Origin: Taxawa tesnikishii (nom. ined.)
Lineage: Eukaryota; Ascomycota; Dothideomycetes; Dothideales
Direction of reading: 5' to 3'
NCBI GenBank assembly: GCA_030247885.1
Contig: JAPDRO010000003.1
Coordinates: forward strand, 1,240,001 to 1,304,000
DNA: 64,000 bases
In this document: one piece after another, positions 56,856 through 64,000 of the stretch
Position numbering within the stretch: the stretch's first letter is position 1
Layout: each line of letters opens with the position of its first letter
Notes under the pieces: model-generated
Database searches by the model: none
Told to the model about the DNA's origin: nothing
What the model saw: only the letters and a program-made list of their open reading frames with translations
Program-made: the position numbers and the translations under genes

Positions 56856-57216
56856 CTATGACTAGTTTGATGGCTACGCAAAGTCGCCTATGATCGTATT
56901 GCAAATAGAATAATAAGCATCTTGTTCAGCATCTTCGCTCATGGTTTCTCTACTGGTCCCCGTATTCCTGAATGATCCTGGTCCGCCTCGCAGGCGACGG
57001 AGAACCTCCTGACCGTTTGGACAAGCAAGAATCTACATACCTTTTTTGAAGTGCTGCATGGAAGGCCAATGGACAACCGGGGGTAAAAGGGCCAACCAGT
57101 GACTTTCATAGTGAGGACAGTGTACTACGCATTATCTATCACCACTTTCAAAGATTCTAATCACACCACCGAAAGAACGCGTTCACGACGCAAGAGACCC
57201 ACTCCTGACTTCTGAA
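56856..57216. other. Convergent 3' intergenic region
   Basis: 361 bases between the MFS stop and the alpha/beta hydrolase stop; nothing recognised. Confidence 0.5.
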
Positions 57217-58077
57217 TCAGATCCCCTTCTCCTCCAAGAACCGCAACACCCTACCGGCAATCTCCTCAGCGTGCGTATCAGCGGCAAAGTGTCCCGCATC
57301 CAAAAATTCAACCTCAGCATCCGGCAGATCCCTCTTGAAAGCCTCCGCTCCCTCCGGTACGAAGATCAGATCGTTCTTGCCCCACAGCGCCAGCAGCGGG
57401 ACCTGCGAGTCACGGAAGTACTGGTGAACCTGTGGATAAAGACCGACATTGTCACCGTAGTCCCTAAACAGATCGAGCTGGACGTCGAGGTTCCCCGGCC
57501 GCGAGAGCAGCGCCCAGTCGAGGTGATACGAGGCCGGATCGACGCGGGTTTCGGCCTCGGGTTCGCCGTTCTCGTACTGCCATTTCGTGGCTTCGAAGGT
57601 CAGGGCGGCGGGGACGATGGCCCTGCGTTTCTCGGTGCTGGAGGGATCGGCCCAGTAGGCCCTAAAGGGCGCCCAGAAATGCCGGCCCAGACCTTCGGCA
57701 TAGGCGCTGCCGTTCTGACTGACGATGGCCGTGATGGCGTCTGGGCGTTGCAGAGCAATGCGCCATGCGATGGGCGCGCCGTAATCGAACACGTAGACGG
57801 CGTACTTGGTAACGTTGAGGGCGTCGAGGAAAAGTTGGATTGTGGAGGCCATGTTTGCGAAAGAATGGCTGTAGTCGTTAGCCGTGGCAGTGAAGCCGAA
57901 GCCCGGAAGGTCGGGTGCAATGACACGATGCTTTGTGGCGAGAGTTGGGATCATGTTGCGGTATTGATATGAGGAGGAGGGGAAGCCGTGGAGCAGAAGA
58001 AGTACAGGGGCGTCTGGCGCGCCCGAAGCGCGGTAGAAGACGCGGACGCCGTTGGAGAGACTGATGTAGGCAGGCAT
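57217..58077 (-). CDS. Alpha/beta hydrolase of the epoxide hydrolase / haloalkane dehalogenase type
   Basis: Complete single-exon 286-aa enzyme. Oxyanion HGxP motif in LLLLHGFPSSSYQYRNMIP; nucleophile elbow VFDYGAPIAWR, where the nucleophile is Asp, not Ser; LALWGKNDLIFVPEG supplies the acid; the catalytic His is in LDAGHFAADTHAEEI. An Asp nucleophile is the hallmark of epoxide hydrolases and dehalogenases and argues against an esterase. The small helical cap (about residues 125-215) fits this group. Cytosolic, no targeting signal seen. Substrate unknown. Confidence 0.88.
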   Translation of the reverse strand: MPAYISLSNGVRVFYRASGAPDAPVLLLLHGFPSSSYQYRNMIPTLATKHRVIAPDLPGFGFTATANDYSHSFANMASTIQLFLDALNVTKYAVYVFDYGAPIAWRIALQRPDAITAIVSQNGSAYAEGLGRHFWAPFRAYWADPSSTEKRRAIVPAALTFEATKWQYENGEPEAETRVDPASYHLDWALLSRPGNLDVQLDLFRDYGDNVGLYPQVHQYFRDSQVPLLALWGKNDLIFVPEGAEAFKRDLPDAEVEFLDAGHFAADTHAEEIAGRVLRFLEEKGI

Positions 58078-58993
58078 GTTGAGATGCTTGTTGAAAGACT
58101 GGGAATGCTACTTTGGTGGTTTGGGAATGCTCTAGTTGGATGATGTTGGTGTTGTTGTGTGGTGATATCGCCTTGTAAGCGCGGGGCATCTGAGCCTCTA
58201 TATCTAGTACGTAGAATGCACCGTGACACTCGTCGGCTGCTCCCTCATGTTCTCTTCTCGAGAGTCACTTCCTGATTAGCTGAAGGCGTTCGTCAGCGTG
58301 TTGTAGAGGCGGCTTAGCATTCTCCAACATCTTGCGCGTGTATGACCACGCATGTGTGCAGCATATTGTTGTCCCATCTCAAACACTTGGCGCCTGAGGA
58401 CACTCTCACATCAGTTTGCCGTAGAAGAACTGTATGTTTTGACGTCCGAATCGTTAATCATCGCTGACGAGTTTCTGCTCTCGCCGAGTCTGGATATACC
58501 CTCTTTCGGCCTAGTCACACTGCAAGTAGTGCTTACACGCGTATGGCTATGATGTTGCATGACACCTCCCGACCAGCTCGGCAGAACCTCTGCAGAGATG
58601 CACCATGCTCTAGAGTGTCTCCTGCAACGCCCTTTGTAAGCACAAGAGTCGTTCACTTCAGCTTGTCGCCGGCTACAAATATCGGCATATTTGTATTACA
58701 TGCCAAAGGCCATTGCTGTTCGCTTTTGGGGTAGTGACAGCATGCAAACTGCAAGACTTCTTTGGCGGCGTCATCTTGTGTGCTCGTGGTTCTGTTTCGC
58801 CCAGCGGAGGTGATTGGATTGAAGTAGAGTAGGGATGTACTCGGTATGAGTAGAGATGGGAATTTGATGACGAAGCTCCACTCGGCTCGGCAGATGTCGG
58901 CAATGGATCGCCCGGATGCCCGGCGAAGACGTTGTTTCAACTCCTCTCGTCCTCTTCTGTATCATGAACAACACTTTATTGATAAGCTAGAAC
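58078..58993. promoter_or_regulatory. Divergent intergenic region
   Basis: About 0.9 kb between the alpha/beta hydrolase and AhpD-like gene starts. Short frames only; no repeat or RNA gene recognised. Confidence 0.45.
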
Positions 58994-59971
58994 ATGTCTA
59001 AACTCGCCGTCGTTGAAACAGCTCATCAACGCTCCCTTCGCGAAGCCTGGTGCAATCCCAGCGCCCAAGAATATCCGGCGTGTGTTCGAGAATGTAGCCC
59101 AAGATGCAGCGTCCAAGGATGTTGGCACGCCGGCTTGGCTGTCTATAGCTGTAAGTATAGAACAATTGCAACTTGTTCTGATGGTCAATGAATGTGTGGG
59201 TTGGTATATAAATGACTGAGCCTGATGTGATACACAGACGGCCACAACAATGACTATGAACTCGCCCGACTCTCTGACGGAGCTTTATCATGTTGCCGCA
59301 CCCAAGGGCAACGCCGTGCAAACCGCCGAGTTCATGCGTGAGATTGGACTGAAATGCATTGGGTTCAACGGGGTATTTTCTTCCTTCTTAAATTCCTGCC
59401 TCGATCCTCCTGCTTACCCCATCAGGTGCCCCGTACAATCAACATGCTCAACGCCTTCCGCGCCAGCCTGCCCTCGGACATTGTCTCATCCCTCTCAACA
59501 AAGGGAACCCGTCAACCGGAGCAATCCAACATCCAAGACATGAACAAACGCGGCCAATGGCTCTGGAAATCCATCTACAACCCTTTCGACAAGAAACTGT
59601 ACGATAAGCTTGCAGACTCACACCCTGATCTGCCTATCCACATCTTGTGCAGCGAGTACGGCGCGCTGTTTGCCGATCCACCGTCGCACCGCCCCAACGA
59701 GGCCAAAGTGGGTAGGGTACTGACCAGCGTCGTGGCTGTGGCGTGTTTGAGAGCGCAGACGGGCGTCGGGCCCCAGGTGCTATCGCATGTATTTGGCCTC
59801 CGCAAGGCGTTTGACGACGGCAGCGCGGCCGCCGAGCAGAAGGTTCAGGGTGGCGAGTGGCTGGCGAGTGACGAGGGAAGCACGTGGCTGCTCGAGACTG
59901 TAGACACGCTTGTTGAGGCTATCACCGCTGGACAGGGAACCACCTTCGCGCCTGCCAGGGCGAAGCTGTAG
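58994..59971 (+). CDS. AhpD / carboxymuconolactone-decarboxylase-like protein
   Basis: Fungal protein with the all-alpha AhpD-like fold; no reaction assigned. Three exons (introns 59151-59237 and 59373-59425) give about 278 aa. Blocks: [54 protein letters not shown] joined to [36 protein letters not shown] and [20 protein letters not shown], then the [12 protein letters not shown] region. The Cys-x-x-Cys pair of true AhpD is not obvious, so peroxidase-reductase activity is doubtful. The only upstream ATG (58994) is one base out of frame; dropping one A of the AAA at 59000-59002 gives [10 protein letters not shown] and an exact codon sum. The start is therefore less certain than the body. Confidence 0.7.
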
Positions 59972-60098
59972 AGACCCGGCAATTCTGAATGCACTTGTGT
60001 ACAACGGTAACATGACGGACGTTTGATCATATTTACATAGGAATTGTATATGCAACATTGTACATGGCAGTTTCGAACGCGATCTGATACGATCTACC

Positions 60099-61897
60099 TT
60101 ATTCCATCTTCTGCAAATTGTCGGCCACCTCGAACTTGGCGTTCGTCTTGCTGCGGACTTCCTCGACGTCCACGTCCGGTGCGATCTCCGTCAGCGTCAG
60201 GCCTCCGTTGACGCGGTCGACCTGGAAAACGCACTGGAAATAGGTGTTAGCAAAACTGCAAGCGTACTATTTCACTAAGTCCCGGACTTACCAAGTCGGT
60301 AATGATGGTGCTAACGCACCGCGCGCCAGTCAATGGCAGCGCGCACTCCTGCACGATCTTGCTCTTGCCGTACTTGTCCACATGGTCGGTGGCGACAACG
60401 ATCTTCGTCTGATCCGGGTTTGATACGAGGTCCATAGCTCCTCCCATTCCCTTGAAGACCTTTCCGGGAATCATGTAGTTGGCCAAATCACCGTTCGCGG
60501 CGACTTGCAGAGCTCCGAGGATGGAGACGTCGATGTGGCCACCGCGGATCATACCGAAAGATTCCGCGCTGTCGAAGGTCGAACCACCAGGGACAATGGT
60601 TACAGTCTCCTTGCCAGCGTTGATAATATCCGCATCCACTTCATCGTCTGTGGGGTACGGTCCCATACCGAGCAAACCGTTCTCGGAGTGGATCCAGACC
60701 TGGGTTTCGGGATCCAAGAAAGAAGGCGCAAGCGTGGGCATGCCAACCCCAAGATTGACATACATGCCATGCTTGAGCTCCTTCGCCGCCCGGCGAGCGA
60801 TGCGCTCGCGGCGAATCAGTGCATCATTCTTGGTTTCGGCGTCCGCGCTGTCACCCGCTGACCGCGTCTTGCGGATCTCGAGCTTCTTGTCCTGTGTCGC
60901 AGGCACAATGCGATCGATGTAAATGCCCGGCAGGTCAACATCGTCGGGCTTGATCGTGCCGACAGGAACAATCTCTTCGGCTTCCACGATGGCCACCGTG
61001 GCGGCCTTTGCCATCATTGGGCCGAAGTTACCGGTCGTGTATCTGAACTGGCAGTTGCCTGCCTCGTCCACTCTATGTGCGCGCAGGATTGCAACGTCAC
61101 CTTGAATAGCGTGCTCAAGGTTGTACGTCTTGCCGTTGAACTCCCTCGTCTCGCGCTTGTTGCCCCATTGGAGGACTTCTGGCTCCTTGGAACCAGCCTT
61201 TGGCTCGCCCATCCGGATTGGAATACCTCCACTCTCGATCAAGGTACTCACACCTGTGGGAGTGTAGAATGCAGGGATGCCAGCACCACCCGCTCGGAGC
61301 CTCTCGGCGATAGTTCCTTGAGGTGTCAATTCAATGGCAATCTCTCCGGTCAGGTACTTCTTCTCCAATTTCTTGTTGCTGCCGAGGAAGGACAGGATCA
61401 AGGAGTTGACCTGACCAGAGCGCACCAAGACTGCGAGACCATCTTCGCCCGCACCGGCGTTATTCGAGACAGCCTTCAGCGAGTGTAGCCCATCGATTCC
61501 CCTGCGAGCAATTGCCGCAATGATGGTGTCTATGTTCCACTGTGAGTACGTTGTTCTAGTTTTTCTTTCATTCTGCCAATGGCAACTCACCTGCTGTACC
61601 GCACAGCCCGAATCCAGCGCTCAGGATCGTAGAGCCACTCTTCAAGTCCGCAACGGCCTCGTCAGCGTCCTTGTACACCTTGGATCTCCCGCGTTCCTTC
61701 TTCGGCGACAGATCCTGAGCCTCATGCGTCGGCTTCTTGGTCTTAGAATCGAGGATGAAGTGGCGGGCTCCAACGACACTCCGGGCGGTCACACAGGGCA
61801 CGCGACCTATGCGTAGCAGCTGTTGTGGCCGGCATTGGACAGCAATTGGCCTTGGTACGGCGCTCGAAAGGCGCGCACACACTCGTCGACTGCTCAT
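60099..61897 (-). CDS. Succinyl-CoA:3-ketoacid CoA transferase (SCOT), mitochondrial
   Basis: Transfers CoA from succinyl-CoA to acetoacetate in mitochondria (EC 2.8.3.5). Related fungal enzymes also use acetate or propionate. Three exons (introns 61530-61590 and 60234-60291) give 559 aa with an exact codon sum. The ATG at 61897 starts an Arg/Ser-rich presequence (MSSRRVCARLSSAVPRPIAV). Subunit A block: SKVYKDADEAVADLKSGSTI, GFGLCGTADTIIAAI, NNAGAGEDGL, GSNKKLEKKYLTGEIAIEL, GTIAERLRAGGAGIPAFYT. Subunit B block: RRAAKELKHGMYVNLGVGMP, WIHSENGLLGMGP with the catalytic Glu of SENG, GGHIDVSILGALQV, PGKVFKGMGGAMDLV, then PLTGARCVSTIITDL. The A and B parts are fused, as in eukaryotes. Confidence 0.96.
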
Positions 61898-62283
61898 CCT
61901 TGGATTGATGGGCTGAAGAGAGAGGCTCAAGGAAATCTGGGGCCAAGAACTGATAAGTATACGTCAGTCGGGGTACTCGGTAAAGTGAAGGCGGCTGATT
62001 CGGCGGGAGACGGAGTGGAAGTGGATGTGGGGCCGCTTTTATCGGCAGACACGACCGGGAAGACAACGGCGCTGCGAGTTGCAGCACCGCTCTGCAACCT
62101 CATCTCATCACCTTCCGGAAAATGGTTCGTTAGGATTACCTGAGGACTATGTACTGTAAGTCAAGATCGTGCCTATGAGAGAGGGTCGCAACATTAGCCA
62201 CTTTTGTCGTGTAGAGTTGAAAGCTCCCAAGGAGCTCCAAGGATATCGTTATCGAAGCATCCAAACATGCTGTCGAACTACAA
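61898..62283. other. Upstream region of the SCOT gene
   Basis: 386 bases between the SCOT start and the aldo/keto reductase relic. No repeat or gene recognised. Confidence 0.45.
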
Positions 62284-62823
62284 TCATGCCCTTGGTGCAT
62301 CGGCTCGCGCAGTCTCCCATGCAGCGTCCACAGCCCTCACAAGAGCGTCAGAAAGCGATCCGGCATCACAAATTTTGAGATTTCTTTCCAGACGCATGGA
62401 ACTCGAACCAATGATAACGCCATCACCGTTGTCTGCGCTCAAGGCCGAGTGGTGCAATGCCCATCGTGAGGCCATTGCGTGTACGATAATACCGTATCTC
62501 TGCACTTCCTGTCTGACGTGGTCGACTGCTCCGAGCATCTCGTCTTTCGGACAGACAGTCGAGTATATCTTGTCAATTATTGTATTGGGGTCGAAATGGC
62601 CGCCGACGGCATCTTGAGATATGTCTCGCACTCGCGAAGCACAGGTAGTGTCTTCACCTCAACGTTCCACATTGTTGCATTGTAATGAAAGTTGCTCAAC
62701 CCTATGCCGCGAATTCCCCGTTTGCGGGAAGCCTTATCCAGAGCTTCCATGACCTTGTCGGACGGCGTTTCCGGGTCCAGCGCATGAATCGATTCAAGAA
62801 ATAGAGTTCTGATCTTTAGGGCG
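62284..62823 (-). pseudogene. Aldo/keto reductase relic (aflatoxin-aldehyde reductase type), C-terminal part
   Basis: Two minus-strand pieces match consecutive parts of an AKR7-like reductase. About 62630-62810 has LFLESIHALDPETPSDKVME and IRGIGLSNFHYNATMW. Frame 62284-62631 has MASRWALHHSALSADNGDGV, IIGSSSMRLERNLKI and DALVRAVDAAWETARADAPR. The second matches the conserved C-terminal cofactor-side end (IIGxSS..QLExNL). The two pieces are in different frames and the N-terminal half with the catalytic Tyr/Lys is not recognisable upstream, so the gene looks dead. Divergence within the pieces is moderate. Confidence 0.6.
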
Positions 62824-63590
62824 TCTTAACTACCATTAACGCTCTTGGAAACGTTGTCCGAGAGCCAGAGCCTGGGTATCAGTCCAGTTGTGTTTAGACG
62901 ACGGCCAATGACGCGAGATATGTGCTACCGAGGACGGCTTCGCAGCTATGTGGTGCACCCTTGAAACAAAGTCAACACAGTACTTTACTACGACACCAAG
63001 AACGCTGGCTTGACATTGCAATCATATCTCAATTGGAAAGACAGAACATAGACCTCACTATGGTAAAGATTATGCCAAGTGGAATGGTCGCGGTGAACAT
63101 GCGACCGAGAAATCCTGCATGTGTTACAGCGTGGAATACAGCGTCAAGTACAGCACTGTCCTTATGAGCCGACGAATAGCACGAGAGGTAGGGATGTGAT
63201 GCCGTACACTGTTTCGAAGAAGCTGGAAAACGCAGACACTCTAAGCTGTGAGTTCAACCCCTCTGGAAACGTCAAGACCATCACGGAGAGGGAGGTCCAC
63301 CAGCATCTTCACATCCATTGCACAATTTTCCGAGCTCCGGTTCTCCGGTGTCTTCTTTTGTAGAAGGATATGCACCGAATTTCGACGCTTCGTCTTTTCC
63401 TTGGCCGCGCCAGGATGCGTGCGTCTCTAATAAGTCGTATTGCATAGTGATCTGGACTAAGCGGGGTAGTACCGTTAGGTGAAGGTGAAAATCGGTCCGA
63501 CGCAGCACACTTGACTTTGTCCAGTCCAAGCAGCTTCTCATCTTCTAATTAACGTCTCTTCTCGTTTCAATTAGCAGCAGATCCCGCACA
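62824..63590. other. Region between the aldo/keto reductase relic and sulfite oxidase
   Basis: About 770 bases. It may hold more of the eroded reductase gene, but I could not recognise it. A minus-strand frame at 63281-63541 (AYPSTKEDTGEPELGKLCNG) has protein-like texture of unknown origin. The end is the sulfite oxidase leader; a TTTCAATTAGCAG acceptor-like word at about 63564-63577 suggests a possible 5'-UTR intron. Confidence 0.4.
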
Positions 63591-64000
63591 ATGCCCTTCA
63601 CTGATAAGCCACTAAATCGCGAACCTCCCGTGTCCGAACTCGTCTCCTCCTTTATCACCGTCAAGGATGGATACGACCGCAACCACGGCGGCATACCCAT
63701 TCTGGATGCTTCCAAGCACTTTGTGCGCGTCGATGGCGCAGTGGAGAACATTCTAGAATTGTCTATGTCTGAGCTGCAGAATGGCTTTCCTCAGCACGAG
63801 GTTGTGTGTGCGTTGCAGTGTGCAGGTAACCGGAGGCATACTATGCGAACATTGATCAAGGAGGTGCAGGGGATAGATTGGAACGATGGTGCAGTGATGA
63901 ACTGTAAATGGAGGGGTCCTCGCCTTCGGGACATCTTGAACAAAGCGAAGGTTACTTTGCCTAAAGATCAGAAGGGGCATGTGGCGTTTGCATGCTATCA
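63591..64000 (+). CDS. Sulfite oxidase (molybdenum enzyme), 3' end cut by window
   Basis: Oxidises sulfite to sulfate with the molybdenum cofactor. The ATG at 63591 begins MPFTDKPLNREPPVSELVSS. Family features in the visible 136 residues: FITVKDGYDRNHGGIPILDA, FVRVDGAVENILELSMSEL, and VVCALQCAGNRRHTM containing the Cys that ligates molybdenum, followed by WRGPRLRDIL. It starts directly at the Mo domain, with no cytochrome b5 domain and no presequence, like plant-type or many fungal enzymes. The reading frame is intact up to the window end. Confidence 0.92.
   Translation, partial: MPFTDKPLNREPPVSELVSSFITVKDGYDRNHGGIPILDASKHFVRVDGAVENILELSMSELQNGFPQHEVVCALQCAGNRRHTMRTLIKEVQGIDWNDGAVMNCKWRGPRLRDILNKAKVTLPKDQKGHVAFACY

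Noticed and set aside
1-64000. Transposon, LTR element, CRISPR array or secondary-metabolite cluster
   Set aside because: No terminal repeats, transposase, polymerase or integrase motifs, no spaced direct repeats, and no PKS, NRPS or terpene-synthase core gene seen on either strand. The isolated beta-lactamase-like, MFS and hydrolase genes do not make a cluster without a core enzyme.

Overview
The window is chromosomal DNA of a filamentous ascomycete, most likely a Dothideomycete of the Capnodiales/Mycosphaerellales type. Genes carry short GT-AG introns (about 40-90 nt), lie on both strands without operons, start behind pyrimidine-rich leaders, and encode typical Pezizomycotina families. I see no rRNA, tRNA, CRISPR array or intact mobile element.

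Layout. 0-5 kb: 3' part of a Ras guanine-nucleotide exchange factor and a secreted GH16 glycosidase with a C-terminal membrane anchor. 5.7-7.2 kb: conserved fungal protein of unknown function. 7.2-9.6 kb: gene-poor, with hexanucleotide microsatellites. 9.6-11.3 kb: decayed pseudokinase gene of a type linked to fungal self/non-self (HeLo) proteins. 11.5-24 kb: acetoacetyl-CoA synthetase, tRNA isopentenyltransferase MOD5, CAF16 ABC ATPase, a SidJ-like DUF1749 hydrolase, a class II eIF4E-like protein, a GNAT acetyltransferase and tRNA pseudouridine synthase PUS9. 24.7-26 kb: two-domain fasciclin protein. 26-29.9 kb: long stretch without a recognisable gene. 30-39.6 kb: multi-membrane RGS protein, a very large secreted Ser/Thr-rich protein with a NIDO-like C-terminal domain, and a TPR-J-domain co-chaperone. 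40-47.8 kb: HUT1 nucleotide-sugar transporter, DUF1774 membrane protein, 3-ketoacyl-CoA reductase (IFA38), ERG28 and GAL7. 48-60 kb: beta-lactamase-like hydrolase, MetE-C-like protein, malate/TDT transporter, MFS exporter, alpha/beta hydrolase and an AhpD-like protein. 60-64 kb: mitochondrial SCOT, an aldo/keto reductase relic and the start of a sulfite oxidase.

How genes may work together. Acetoacetyl-CoA synthetase and SCOT are the two alternative routes that activate acetoacetate, one cytosolic and one mitochondrial. HUT1, IFA38, ERG28 and probably the DUF1774 protein act in the endoplasmic reticulum, and IFA38 and ERG28 share a 283-bp divergent promoter. MOD5, PUS9, the eIF4E-like protein and CAF16 all bear on tRNA, translation or mRNA turnover. 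These are neighbourhood observations, not proof of co-regulation.

The strongest unexpected signal is technical or evolutionary. Twelve otherwise well-conserved genes are each broken by one-base gains or losses, mostly in short homopolymers (13 events). Correcting one base restores a codon-perfect exon sum wherever both gene ends are known. This looks like residual homopolymer error in the assembly more than real gene death. I found no clear new biological system.
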